DNA from: Brachionus plicatilis
Taxonomy: Eukaryota > Rotifera > Eurotatoria > Ploima > Brachionidae
Reading direction: 5' to 3'
DNA length: 64,000 nt
NCBI GenBank assembly: GCA_010279815.1
Contig: QEOQ01000110.1
Coordinates: forward strand, 200,045 to 264,044
The position numbers and the translations under genes are program-made. Shown piece by piece: positions 44,718 to 57,044 of the stretch. Within the stretch, counting starts at the first letter, position 1. Each line of letters begins with the position of its first letter. The notes under the pieces were generated by a model. That model was not told the DNA's origin. It saw only the letters and a program-made list of their open reading frames with translations, and searched no databases.

Positions 44718-46068
44718 TTAATTATTGTCCAAAACCCACATAGCATTGACCAGATTGTTCAAGTTATTTATTGCCTTGGTAATGTCTTCTACATTAAGGA
44801 ACAAAGTGCTTATATTATTAACCGATGTTCTGTTGGCCGATTTTCTCACCGACTCAAATCTGGTTTCTTTGAGCGAGTTTCTGTTCCGAGTTGGTGTCAT
44901 GTGCAGTCTGTCCACAGTGGCTTCATTGTTTTGCTATTGACTATTTTTTAGCCTTGATCTAACTAACAAATTTTTTAAATTTTTCAATTGAGCATCTAAC
45001 AATCGATTATGATTTTCCAGTATTTTCATTCTGGCTTCCAGCTTGCTGTCCTGTTGCCTAATGATGCTAGTATCCAAAAAAACATCTTTATCCATACTGA
45101 GCCTATCTCGGCTTATGTCACATGTCATGTTTAAAAAATCATTGAATTCAGTGTAATGGCTAAATGTACGCCGATTGAGCAAATTTGTGTTGAATGTTCT
45201 ATATCTGGATACCGAGTCGTACATGTCCCTGAGACTGTCATGGGTCTGTAAATTTGACAATGACTTCATGTAAAAACTTTTTTCCTGGTTCGGTTCTTTT
45301 TCCTCTTTTATCTGAGATTCTAACTGGTCTTTTAATTTATTGTACTCATCAACCAAAATTATATTTTCCTCTTCCAAGTCTTTAATCATGTTCTCAAGCT
45401 CCACTTGTTGATATGTTTCCTTGAATTAAATTAAGAACTTAATGCCACAACAAAATCCCATCCCATCAGATAACGATGTCTTGAAAAAAATAAATTATAC
45501 TTTCATTATTTTATAAAATTATGACTTATCGGTGAATAGTATTCAAGAAGTGGATGATCGAATTTAAATCCTTAAATGGAAAAAAAAAAATTTTAAATTT
45601 AGATTTTTTTTTCAATTACCTTTAACTTTGCGGCCAGAGAAAAAGCAATTTTGGCAAATGTCAAAATTAAAATGTTTCAGTGATCGATACCTAAAGCCAA
45701 TTATTGGATATTCTTTGCAAATTGAACATTTGGCCTCGTGTCGGGCCGATTCTGCCACAGATAGTCTATGCAATACCGGAAGCCATACAATTGATTGAGG
45801 CTCCAGTTTTACCCAATTTAAAAATTGCTCCAAGTTTATAAATTCTTTTGCTTTTGTCTTAAATAAAGAATTTAAATTAAAAAAATTCCAAAAAATTCCA
45901 TTTTTATTACATATTCAAAGCAGCTTTTTACTGAAGGATCTACGTTTGAGCAACCAAAAGCTGCCACTTCACCGTGCTGCTTTGGTATCATAATCATATC
46001 GTATAATAAAGCACCCAGTTTTTTAGCACTACACATTCCCTTCTCATCAGCCATCAAATTGAACAAGT
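44718..46068 (-). CDS. Dystrophin/utrophin homologue, C-terminal exons
   Basis: Minus-strand exons: 45911-46068, second EF-hand-like domain ([31 protein letters not shown]); 45620-45857, hinge and ZZ zinc finger ([44 protein letters not shown]); 44718-45419, the C-terminal coiled coils ([39 protein letters not shown]). The first two join in phase. The ZZ exon ends with one extra base (donor G|GTAATT) while the coiled-coil exon starts in phase 0, so an intervening exon is missed or lost; the usual segment between ZZ and coiled coils is indeed absent. An in-frame TAG at 44934-44936 (CAA TAG CAA) splits the last exon; the following 71 codons remain open and resemble the utrophin C-terminus ([15 protein letters not shown]). 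The spectrin rod and WW exons are not seen upstream. It would link actin to dystroglycan. Confidence 0.85.
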
Positions 46069-46234
46069 CTTCATAAAAAAAGATTTATTTATTCTAAGAT
46101 TTAATTTTTTTATTATTTTTAATTTATTTATAATTTAGCTTTTTACATTATAAATGAATAGTTTTAATTGGGCTTGTCAAACTTTTTGACCAGCTTGGTT
46201 ACATTTTTTACCTTATTTTATTTTATTATTTCAA

Positions 46235-47135
46235 ATACCGTAAACTCGCGTTGTGGACTCTAAGAGTAAAGCCCAAATTCAACCTTTTTTCTTTTAGAGT
46301 TAATTACATAGTTTCTATGTTATAACAATTAAAATTGAATTAGCTGGAAAATACCTTGAATATGGGTTATTTTCCATTAATAAAGCCTAAATTTAGCTTT
46401 TATTCTAACAAAAAAATGGCCTTTATTCTCATTAAAAAAATTAAAAATAAAAAAAATTGTAGAGCTAATTTCGAAATAGAAAATAAGTCAAATCTAAGCT
46501 TTTTTCTATTTTTGCACTTTACTCTAGGAGCATTTTTATAAGAAATTAAAGGTAAAATTTAAAAAAATTTGTTAAAAAATCAATTGAATTCGATGCGGTA
46601 ATTCGATATAAATTAGTTAGTTAAATGAATAATAAAAAAAGAAATGTCAATTTCTATTTGGTCTGATAATTTTTCCATTTTGATCACGTGGAAGCTATTT
46701 ACATTTTTTGAATTTTGAGTTAAAACTCTATTCGCTTGATTATTGACAATTAACAGGACGTGATCTAATTACCGCATCGAATTCAATTGATTTTTTAACA
46801 AATTTTTTTAAATTATACCTTTAATTTCTTATAAAAATGCTCCTAGAGTAAAGTGCAAAAATAGAAAAAAGCTTAGATTTGACTTATTTTCTATTTCGAA
46901 ATTAGCTCTACAATTTTTTTTATTTTTAATTTTTTTAATGAGAATAAAGGCCATTTTTTTGTTAGAATAAAAGCTAAATTTAGGCTTTATTAATGGAAAA
47001 TAACCCATATTCAAGGTATTTTCCAGCTAATTCAATTTTAATTGTTATAACATAGAAACTATGTAATTAACTCTAAAAGAAAAAAGGTTGAATTTGGGCT
47101 TTACTCTTAGAGTCCACAACGCGAGTTTACGGTAT
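46235..47135. mobile_element. Near-perfect palindromic foldback element
   Basis: Arms 46235-46603 and 46767-47135 (369 bp each) are reverse complements with one difference noticed (near 46553), around a 163-bp spacer. The outer ends are CCGTAAACTCGCG flanked by TA on both sides, as for Tc1/mariner-type non-autonomous elements. Both arms contain the same 61-codon ORF (46356-46541 and 46829-47014), a by-product of the palindrome with no domain. Such arm identity implies very recent origin or ongoing conversion. Confidence 0.9.
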
Positions 47136-47630
47136 GTAATTTTTTTTAATAAATTCAAAATCATCATGAAATTTAAACAGACTTGCATAAAAGTCAGTAA
47201 AAAATTCTGAACAAGTCAAAAAAAGCCAAAAACTTGGACTTGGACTTGAAATTTTTTTTTAAAAAATGACAGATCTTGTGACTTGTTTCAAAAATTTAAA
47301 ATTTACAAGTCAGAATTTTGACTTATTCTAAAAATAGAATTAAAAAAGGTAAATCATAAATTTTTTTATTCAGGAAAGAATAAAATTTTTTGTCTAAATT
47401 TTTTTTAAATTAAACACAAGCGTCTTCATAATATAAAAAAATTTATAACTTTTTAATTTTTAATTTTTGAAACAAGTCAAAGTCTTTATTTTCGCTTGAT
47501 TTGTGACTTAAGACTTTTATACAAGTCTGAATTTAAAAGATTTTTATAGCAAAAGTCTCTAGAGTATACAAATTACAAATTGCTTTTAATACAAACTATT
47601 GTTTTTACATTTTTTTTGGTTTTATTTCGG
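47136..47630. repeat. Dispersed AAGTC/GACTT-rich repeat
   Basis: Alternating AAGTCC, GACTTG and ACAAGTC words from about 47175 to 47560, like the inner part of the CAGAGTTGTTT MITEs at 39612 and 56156. Ends could not be fixed, so it may be a decayed copy. Confidence 0.45.
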
Positions 47631-47760
47631 CAATATGAAATTTTAGTACAAAAATTACAACACAAAAAAAAAATATAATTGTTTTTCTAATTGTGCAAAA
47701 ATGGTTCTACAAACAGAACAATATTGAAAAAATTTATATAAAAGAATTCTAAGCTCTGTT
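47631..47760. repeat. Decayed single arm of the 4940-5287 foldback family
   Basis: CAATATGAAATTTTAGTAC, then TTTTCTAATTGTGCAAAAAT and ACAATATTG in the same order as the left arm at 4940-5060. The second arm is missing. Confidence 0.7.
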
Positions 47761-48061
47761 GTTAGGATGATATGAGGATGCAGCTCCAGCATTGAAAAGA
47801 TATTTCAGAAAAAAAAATTAGTTTAATGAATTTATTGACTTTATTTAAAAAACCATAAGCTGATCCTTTTCATGCTTAAAGATAATTTTGCTTGTCTCTT
47901 TATTAGTAACCTAATTTTGTAAAAATTTAAAAACAAATCAAAATTTAAAATCATAAAAATTCTATAGAAACAGATTTTTCTAATAAAATCAAAAAAAATC
48001 TATTTTGAAATTAATTTTTTAACTATTAAACAAATTGATCTCCTTAGAATAGTGTAAAACT

Positions 48062-49250
48062 ATTTATTTTTACTCATCATTTACCTCGTACGCATGGTAC
48101 AGCTTGAAGAAACTGACGTTTCTAGTGAGCTCTTGGCCTCCTCTTCTTGCTCTTATGCAAATCACTGTGAATGGTCCAGGATCCCAGTTGGGATCAGCCT
48201 TCTTTTTCTGTTCTACTTTAAGTAGGACTCTTACCCCGACTTGAATTAGAGGCTCACGTACGTGGCTGGTGGAACTTTGGTTGTTGTGTGAGGAGTTTCT
48301 CTATAGGCTTTTAGGAAGCTCTGTAGTTCAAAATCTTTGTTCTTGCCGGTAATTGTCGCTGTTCGCAATACTTTACCAAGGTTCTTCATGAAACTTTCTA
48401 CTTCGCCGTTTTCTCTTGTCCAACGTGGAGTTATACGACGATGTATAAAGCCCATGTGTTTTGAGTACTCGGCGAACTGATAAGATTGAAATGGAGGACC
48501 ATTATCGGTATTGTACCTTATTGGGACACCTAGTATTGCAAAAAGCTGGTCTAGTACCTTTTTCGTATCTACGAAATTGGTTGACCTGATTTTATCGACT
48601 GCTCCCCATCTACTGTAGTTATCATCAGTCAAGGTGGTGAAGCTTCACGGAGGGCTTGACATTTGTCATCAGTTGGTCGTATCCCATCTGCTGACATTCT
48701 TAGTCCGGAAAATGTGAGTTCACGCTTGTTGAATTCGCATTTGTCGACGTTGAGTGTGATGCCACACTCTTCTAGTCTTTTTAGTACCTACATCAGTGAC
48801 TGGTCATGGTCCTCATCGTTACCGAAGATGAGTATGTCGTCGGTCATGTTAGTTTGGCCTTCGATGTCTTCAAGGTTCTTACGGATTGTTTCTGTGAATT
48901 CTTCCGATGCAGATGATATGCCCATGTGTAGTCGTTTGTATCTGAATAGGCCTCAGTGGGTTGTGATTGTTGTGAGATGCCTTGAATCTAATGCTAGCTT
49001 CAGCTGATGGAAGGCTTTCCGGATGTCGAGTTTTGAGAACTAAGTTGCACCACTAACTAGGTAAATTAAGTCTTCTAGCGACTTGGTTGGATGCCTTGTA
49101 CGGCTGAGTGCCTTGTTCATTGGTCTTGCATCACACGTTAGTCGGACTTCATTTTATCATTTGGTTTGTTCTTGTCGATTTTCTTTCTACCTTTCGGCAC
49201 AACCACCAGGTTGGAGATCCACGAGGTAGGAGCCATGGTTTTCTAGGATA
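48062..49250 (-). pseudogene. Degraded Ty3/gypsy RT-integrase with RNase H missing
   Basis: On the minus strand, 49250 to about 48650 reads RT pieces (ARPMNKALSRTRHPTKSLED, FSKLDIRKAFHQL, TDDILIFG as the active-site region) with several stops and shifts; 48632-48246 is an open integrase core (DNYSRWGAV, TDNGPPFQSYQF, RENGEVESFMKNL) and 48245-48062 its C-terminus (GVRVLLKVEQ, PFTVICIRARRG). RNase H and the N-terminal integrase zinc domain are deleted at about 48640. GC is much higher than in the neighbours, and the sequence belongs to a gypsy lineage different from that at 16.3 kb. No LTRs were seen. Confidence 0.85.
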
Positions 49251-49259
49251 CTCTCCTCC

Positions 49260-51479
49260 ACATTTACTTGATTGCTGAAAACTTAGACATCTTTTTTAAT
49301 GATATGAAAACTATAGTAATGTAAAATTTTTTATTGCTTAGTTTCATTCAACATTGATATTAAAAAAGTATGTATTGTTAAGTAAGATTTGTCGATGAAA
49401 AATATTTTATTTTCCTAATTGGTAAACTTTGGAACAAAAATTTAAAAAATATTTTAAATATTCTGAATAAAGTTTAAGCAAGGTATCTTTATTGATAAAA
49501 ATAAAAAAATTTGAGTGATCTTATCAAAAATAAAACAGGGGCAAATTTTCAATGCAAATCCTGTATTCCTCTTCGTAATTGTTTGTAAAATATCAGGAAA
49601 TGATTTTTCGAGAGTCCAATTTTTCGAGCAAAAATTTGATTTTCATTACTAAAATTACGTAAAATGATTTAATATTACCCGTTCTGCGGTTTAAAGTAAA
49701 ACACTGTATTTCAGTAAAATAACCATGTATTTTAATTATTTTTAAATGATTTTTAATGTCAAATGAAGTTGATAATTATTGGTCTGAATTTTAAATGGCA
49801 CTTTTTTTTTCATTTATATTTTTTAGGATTTTTGTTTTTTTTTTTTAAACTTAAGATTAAAAGTGCCAAATTTGTTTGGATCAAATGAAATGAAATAATT
49901 TGCTTGGAAATTGTTTTTTTTCCTAAATAATAAATGTAACACTTTTAATTTTGCTATTTGACAGATTTAAAAATGTATTTAAATTTTTCTGAAATATTTT
50001 TTGAAAAATATAATTTTATTGTGAAACCTTAGTTTTTTTATATTTTCAAGATACCTTAATGAATTCAATCTTTGGATTTTAATTTTTTAGCCAAAATGAA
50101 AAAGAAAAAATTCTATTATATTTTAAATTTGAAATTTAAAAAAATAAAATTTTTTTTTTCAAACTTTTGAGCAACTAAATCGTTAAAGGTAACGATGATA
50201 ACAAGGTTCAGTTTTCATAAATTAATCAATTAAATAATGAATTAATTTTTTTATTTATTTTTCAAAATTTTAAGAAGCTATTTCTTGGCTTTTTAATTAA
50301 AAACAATCCCAAAATAAAATAAAAATGAAAAAAAAGTTACAAACTTTTCAAATGAATTTTCTTTCTTTAATGATCAAATGATATATTTTCATTATTTCCA
50401 TTTTAATTTAACAAGTGAAATTTTTTGGGGCACTGAAATAACAATAAATATGATATTTTAATACTATTAAGAAACAATTAGAATTTTAGAAATGAATTCG
50501 AGTAATTTTTATGCGGCGAATCTTCAAAATAATTTTTTAATGATATTCTTTTAAAATTTAGTGTCTTCTTCTTTGAAAAAAACAACCATTTAATTTTAAA
50601 AATAAATTTAAAATCAACAATTTTAATTAAAAAAAATTGATGTTTTTTTTGAATTTTCTATTTGATTTGAAATAAATAAAAAAATTTCTACTAAAAACTG
50701 ATAATTTTTATAAAATTTTTTATTTGATTTGATAAAATGTTATCCAGCTAAATTTTTTATTTATTTTTTCAAATTTTCAATAGAATGCTGTAATTTTCCT
50801 TTACAATTAATATTGGTTCGACAAGTTCTAAAATTTAAAATATTGGAAAATAAAAAGTCTACAGATATTTTTATGATAAATCCGAAAGTGTTATTATTAA
50901 TTTAATTGCATGGATAAAAGGATTTTATTCGTATCCTTGTGACCTAGTGTTTACAATCAAGCTTTCTTTTGAAGCCTAGAGATCAGTTTGGACATTACTT
51001 GGAGACACCTCTTTTTTTGGTAAGATATAATGAATTATTTCTTAATTAATAGTATAAGGATCTGAAGAACATTCTTAATTATCTTAATTTTAATATTTTT
51101 AAAATAAGTCTGCGATAAAAAATTTGATTCCAAGGAACTTTTCGTAAATATTTGAACTTCTAGGATAAATAAGATTTAAATTTAGACTAATTTTTTAATA
51201 AAAAATTATTGAAAAATTTAGAATTCAGATTTTTATTAATGATTAGATTAATTCTTCAAAATTTAATCGAGATGATAAATAAATATGGCTAATTCTCATT
51301 GATTTAATTTTATTCTTTTATCAAAAGATAAGAAAATATAATTTTTAAGAATTTAAAAGCAAACTAGATATACAAAATTTGGCTCTTCAATAGGTCGTTG
51401 GTGATTAAAATGATCAAATTAAAAAAAGAAATCAAAATAAAGACAATAAATATGAAAATTAAAAAAAAACATCATTTAG
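49260..51479. other. AT-rich non-coding stretch
   Basis: More than 2 kb of A/T-rich DNA without a coding frame, RNA gene or clear element. It would include the promoter of the fukutin-like gene at 51480. Confidence 0.55.
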
Positions 51480-53101
51480 ATGAATTTGAGCAAAAAAATG
51501 TTAAAGAATCGAAAAGTTCTGCTAACATTTTCAATAATAAGTTTTGTTGTTTTTTTTATCCAATTTGAAAATGTAGCCAAATATTTGAAAACAAATTCAA
51601 ACGACAATACAAATGATCAAAAAAATTCAATTGTTGATATAGATCTTGAAAAAAATTATATAAATTTTTGGAACAGTTTAAAAGTCTATTCAAATTATTA
51701 TTTTCGTTTGCCAATTTCTTTTGTTACAAAAAATGATTCTTGGAGAGATTTTTCCAGTGATGAATCTCAACAATTTGCCACTATTAATCGTATTTTGTTC
51801 ACCAACAAAGCTATTCTAGGAGATCCAAATGTATTCACTAATATAATTACAGATATATACCAAGAATCAGAAATAGATAAAATCAATGAACAACAAGATC
51901 AAAATAAATCTTTTTTAATGTCATTTCTGCTAGACATAAAATATTTATCTAAATTTTTCAAAGTAACGAATTTATAAATTTAGAATAAAAAAATTTAAAA
52001 AAAAAATTGATTTTTAGGATTTAGCTTCATTTAACCTCAAATGTAATATCATTCCAACAAATTTTAAAGATTTTGATCTTTTAATTCCAGCAAGCATCTA
52101 CATCAAATGTGGACAATTTTACTATCATGTTTCAATAATGTATCCTCGTGGAAACTTTTACTGGATTCCTCAAGATGATTTTAAAATAGACTCTATGACA
52201 AAATCATTCTCTGACTTCAATAGAGCTTTAAACAAGTATTTTAAGATTTTTTTATTTATATTTCAAAATTAAACTAGAATTTATCTAATAATTAAAATAA
52301 AGATTCAAAACAGTTGTTATTGAGCACAAATCGAGATTTTTTACAGTTCCATTAGATACAAGTCATTTTTTGTATCAATACAAGCATTCAAAATTTACTG
52401 AATGTAATCAACAACTTGCTGAATCAACTTATAAAATACAAAAACAAAATGTAGTCAAAACAACTTTTTTTGTTTCTAGATTTAGTTATATTAAAGATTT
52501 ACTAGAGTCAAATCAAAAAGTCTACTGGCTCATGGCAGGAACATTGTTGGGTTGGTATAGGGAATGTGGTATTATACCTCACACAACAGATGCTGATCTT
52601 AGTTTATATTCGGATCAATTCGATTCTGAAATAGAAAATTTCCTGATAAATGACAGACTGATTCCATTAAGCTTAAAATTTGGACTGGACAATGATAGTC
52701 TGGAATTCAGAATCGGCCAAGAAAATGCATTTCACATTGATTTATTCTTTACCTACGAATTAAATGAAACTCATCAATGGTTTCCTTATCACAGTGGACG
52801 TCAAGTAAAGAGAACTTTATTCAGCAAATTCTCTGGTATTTGTTCAGCTGAGCTTCATGAAGAAAAATTTCTTGTTCCTTGTGATCCTGTAAGAGTGTTG
52901 AATGAAATTTACGGTGAAAATGGATGGCAAAGACCGGACAAAAAGTTTAAAGTATCGCCAAATTTGAAAGCATGGAAAAGTTGGAATTTGAATCAATGGC
53001 TAAGTGCGATTAAGTTCTACCATAAAGGCAAATTTTTGAAAGATAAAACTTTAAATTTTATAAGGTATCGCTTATCAAAAGGTGAAAAAATGCCTTTGTA
53101 A
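51480..53101 (+). CDS. Fukutin-like (LicD-type) type II membrane transferase, copy 1
   Basis: Exons 51480-51962, 52018-52235, 52303-53101; introns of 55 and 67 bp; phases fit; 499 residues. N-terminus: short cytosolic basic stretch, then a membrane anchor (VLLTFSIISFVVFFIQF), as in Golgi transferases. The C-terminal half has the fukutin/LicD nucleotidyltransferase-type core: WLMAGTLLGWYRECGIIPHT followed by TDADLSLY (acidic DxD), and later HIDLFFTY and FLVPCDPVRVLNEIYG. Known fukutin transfers ribitol-phosphate to the dystroglycan O-mannose glycan in the Golgi; the substrate here is not known. A near-identical inverted copy lies at 58144-59768. The ATG at 51480 is supported by conservation of the N-terminus in both copies. 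Confidence 0.9.
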
Positions 53102-54207
53102 CAGTTATATGTATTTTTTTTAAATCCTTAATTTTTTAAATAATAAATTTATTTATTTTTTCAAAAGTTATTTTAATTGTTTTAGCTTGCTAAAAATACT
53201 TTTTGACAATTATTGAATTATTTTTTGCTCAAATTCAGTCCGATTTTCAAGAGATAAATGGGCTTACTTTAAGAAAAGGCAATACTAAAAATTCCACCCA
53301 GAACGGAAGAATGTTCTTGAAGGATTTTTAAAAAATGTTCAATTATGACATGATGGGATAATATTTGGAATTAGATCAGTTACTAATCTAAAATAAATTC
53401 AAATATTATCTATGTTTTAAAATTTAAATATGTTGATAATTAAGATCTTTGAAATATCTTTATAATAAAGATTAAAATCTTTTTTTAATTTCTTATTTTA
53501 TTCTTAACTAAGATCTTAAAGTTTTCTTAGCTTTAGATCAAAATAATGAAAATTGTATTAAAAACTAGACCAGACCTCAGTGTTAAACTAAAATTTTTTG
53601 ATCTTTTAGATCTGCTAGAGATTTTTTATTCTTTATCTTGTAAAATTTAAATAAAAAAAAACATGCAAAAAATTAAAAAAATTTAAATTTTAAATTATGT
53701 AGCGACTTAGCTTAAGTAAGCTTAACTGGATAATTTTATCAAATAAAAGCTCATTCAAATCTCATTATCACAAAGCATTTTTTCCTACTTTTTAAGCCAA
53801 AAATTTTCAAAAGAATTGAGTAAAATCAGAGAAAAAAAAATTTTTTTAAATAAACAGACAAAATCTACTTAAATCAAAAAATAATTCATAATTATAATAA
53901 ATGATGCCAACATCTCTAAAAATAATTTTTAGTAGTTGACTTTGTAAAATTTTATTTGAAAAAAAAACAAAAATAAAACAATACCTATAATTAAATTTAT
54001 TTTTAAATTTCTTTGTTTGAACTTATTTATTTGAGAAATATTTTTTTATCAAAATAAGAAAATCAATTAAACGAGCAGAATAATTCAAACAAATGTTTAA
54101 GATTTATTTTTTTTTATTTTGATTAATTTATTATAAAAAATTCTTTCAAAATAATGAAAAAATTTTGATAAATTTTTCTATTTTATCTATTTTTCTATTA
54201 TATAAAA
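53102..54207. other. AT-rich intergenic stretch
   Basis: No gene seen between the two plus-strand membrane-protein genes. The homology with the second fukutin-like copy stops at the stop codon. Confidence 0.5.
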
Positions 54208-55489
54208 ATGATCGAACGAAACCTAAAAAAAATAGCTAAAATGAAAACAAAAACTTTTTTCTTGCTATCTGGTTTTTTTTTCACCTCAGTGCTCCTAATT
54301 TGGCTATTTAATTCATCTAATTCCCGATTACAAGAAATAGTCAGCGAAACTGAACAACATTTTAAGAATATCAACTCAAAATTTGACGTTTTGAAGCCTA
54401 ACGAAGATAAAAAAGATCTAAAAACTGAATCAACTTATCTAGAGTTGCTTGGCTTTTTGGGTGAGCCAAAAATATTCAATCAAGTGCCTGAAGAAGATAC
54501 AATTCACGAAAAAGACTCTCTTTTTCCGTCACCTCGGATTCCACCATTGGTCACAGCATTTAGTTATTTTTCCGACAAGGAAAAACTTCTCATTGAATCT
54601 AAATTAAACTTTTTCTACAATGACCTAATGTTCATCTATGACCTGGATCTTAGTTCTTCCGAACAACTAAGGGTAACTTTTGCGGCCAAAATTTCACATT
54701 TTTTTTAATTTAAATAAAAGATAAAAAAATTGTGCAACAAATCTTGTTTTATTAGATCATTCAAAGGTGACAATTATCCAGATCACGTGGTTGAAGAAAA
54801 AATAAAGGCCTACAAACCAATTATCATTCAAGTATTTCCACTCTAGTAGTGAAAAATTTATACTCTTTTTTATTTAGGAAGTTTTAAATGAATACGGAGC
54901 CATCATTTGGATAGAACCTCCGAATGTCTTTGTTTCAAACAAAAGTGATCTTTTTTTGGCAAAATCGCAAAAGAATGGTCTGCTGGCTTGGCCTCAGGCG
55001 CAGCCAGTCTCTCAAATGACACATCCAACAATGTTTCGCTACCTAAATAGCAAGCAGAGAGATTATTTTTTTGTCCATATGCTGGACACTAGTCAGTTTA
55101 TTATATACAACAATAAAGAAATACATCAAAAATTGATGCTACCATGGGTGAAATGTGCTCTTAAAGCGAGTTGTATTGCTCCACCAGGGTCAAAATATTC
55201 CGGGTGTAATTTTACCCGAAGACCATTTTTTAGGTATTCGGGATGCCATCGATATGAACAATCGGCATTCAGTATCATAGCTGCGTTGCTTTACAAATTT
55301 GACGAAAGTCAGTACACAACTGCTGTTGATCAAGATACCAAATTGGCCAATACTAGTTTTATGTATTCTTTGAATAGAAATGAACAGAATCCTGCAGTAG
55401 TGCAAACTTTTTTTCGAAATTCATTTATGTCACAAGCAAAAAAGACAACAATGAGCAGTTCTAGTCATACAAAATCATTTAAGAATTGA
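54208..55489 (+). CDS. DUF1647-like type II membrane protein
   Basis: Exons 54208-54672, 54756-54831, 54878-55489. Exon 1: basic start, single membrane anchor (FFLLSGFFFTSVLLIWLF), stem, then VTAFSYFSDKEKLLIESKL and IYDLDLSSSEQLR. Exon 2: FKGDNYPDHVVEEKIKAYKP. Exon 3: YGAIIWIEPPNVF, LPWVKCALKASCIAPPG, and GCHRYEQSAFSIIAALL. This order (VTA-x-S, YDLGLS, YP-HV, W-D/E-S, PWVxCALxxxCIxP, HR-x-x-QSA) matches the DUF1647 family known from nematodes and other invertebrates, thought to be glycosyltransferase-like. Exons 2-3 join in phase; exons 1-2 leave a one-base conflict with the best donor (AAGG|GTAACT), so there is either an unusual splice, a sequence error or a frameshift. Confidence 0.75.
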
Positions 55490-57044
55490 TCATTTCTTTC
55501 AAAATAGCTTTCAAGTGGGATTTTAAGAAAAAGAGGTGATGCTAAAAAAGCAAATGAAAAGTTTGTTTAATTATCAAATAATTTAAAAATTTTAATGTAT
55601 ATGAGAATTGGTTTATTAAAATTTAATAAAATTTCACAATTCCTTGATCCTTTTGTTAAATGTAAATGAAAAAAATAAGAAAAGCTCAGCAAGATTTTTT
55701 GCTAATTAATGAAAAACGAAGAATGAGTGCAATCAAAAAAATTTACATTAAATTAAGAAGGACTTTTTCAAGCAACAAAATTAATTTTGAATAAAAATCT
55801 GCCAAAATTTTTTCGTTTCTTATGTAAATATAACACTATAAAATGTAAGAAAATAAATTTTTGACAATATTAATAATTTTTTAAAAAGAAAATTAAAATT
55901 AATGAAAAAAATAAATTTTTTTCTAGTTAAAAGCTTAAATATGCAAAGTCTAAACTTGGAAGTGACTTTGGGTTGGGAACAACTACGATGTAAAAATAAA
56001 GTTAAGGAGATTATTGACATATGAAAGACAAAATATTTATAGTAAAGAATAATGTGCAAAAAATAACAAAGAAATAAAAAACATGTGTTATTGTAACAAA
56101 GAATGAGAATTAGGGAGATTAAAAGTTGGATTTTTATTTTAATTAAATATTTATGCAGAGTTGTTTTAAAGTCACAAATCTCAAGTCAAGTCAAAGTCCT
56201 GAATTTTTTTGTAATTTTCATTCAAAAGTCCAAGTCCTGACTTTTTTTTTTTTAAAGTCCAGGCTTTTAAATTTTGAATACTGAAGAAGAAATTTATGCT
56301 AAAATTGCAACAAAATTTTGATTTATGGAAAATCTATTGCATTAGACAACCCAAGAGTATAAAAATTTTTTGATATGTAGCCTGATCTAGCAAATTTTAA
56401 AAAAAAATTTAAAGTCCGGAATTTAAATTTTTTTTGATTTTTTATTTTAAAAAAGCTTAAAAAATATTTAATTTTTTTAGTAATTTGAAAATAAAAGATA
56501 AAATTTCGTAATAAAAGAACAAACGATAACCAAAATATTTTAAACGATTTAAATAATAATTATGAGAGACTGTTAAAATATGCTTAAAAAATTTATGCTT
56601 CAATATGTTTTTAAGGTTTATAATATGTTTTAAAATATGATTTATACGCATTATTTATGCTAAATATGCATAAAAACTAAACGAAATAATCAGAGTTGTT
56701 TAAAGTCTTGAAAAGTCAAAGTATGATTTGGACTTGAAATTTAAAAAAAAAATGACAAGTCTTGACTTGTTTCAAAAATTAAAAAATTACAATTCAGGAC
56801 TATTACTTGTTGTAAAAAACGTTTTTTAATGGAAGTTTACGTAATTTTTCAAGTACTGTAGAATCACTAAAATATCAGAAACAAAAGATTATTTTTCAAA
56901 AATTTGCTAACAAATTTTATTTGTGTTTAATTTTTTATTTTATAGCAAATTCTCTACTAATTTTTATCGATAGTTTTATTTGTTTTTTTAATCATTGATG
57001 AATCTATGATCATAGTTTAAAAATGGTCAGTTAAATATCTGGTC
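55490..57044. other. Intergenic stretch with hAT-like MITE copies
   Basis: 56156-56425 starts CAGAGTTGTTTTAAAGT and contains, inverted, the inner sequence of the MITE at 39612 (GAATACTGAAGAAGAAATTTATGC; CTATTGCATTAGACAACC). 56691-56820 starts CAGAGTTGTTTAAAGTC and is a shorter relative. The rest is A/T-rich with no gene. Confidence 0.6.

Noticed and set aside
46356..47014. Two identical 61-codon ORFs on opposite strands
   Set aside because: They are the same palindrome arm read twice; no domain and no sign of selection.
48663..49007. Plus-strand 114-residue ORF
   Set aside because: Antisense of the gypsy RT, which is the recognisable frame.
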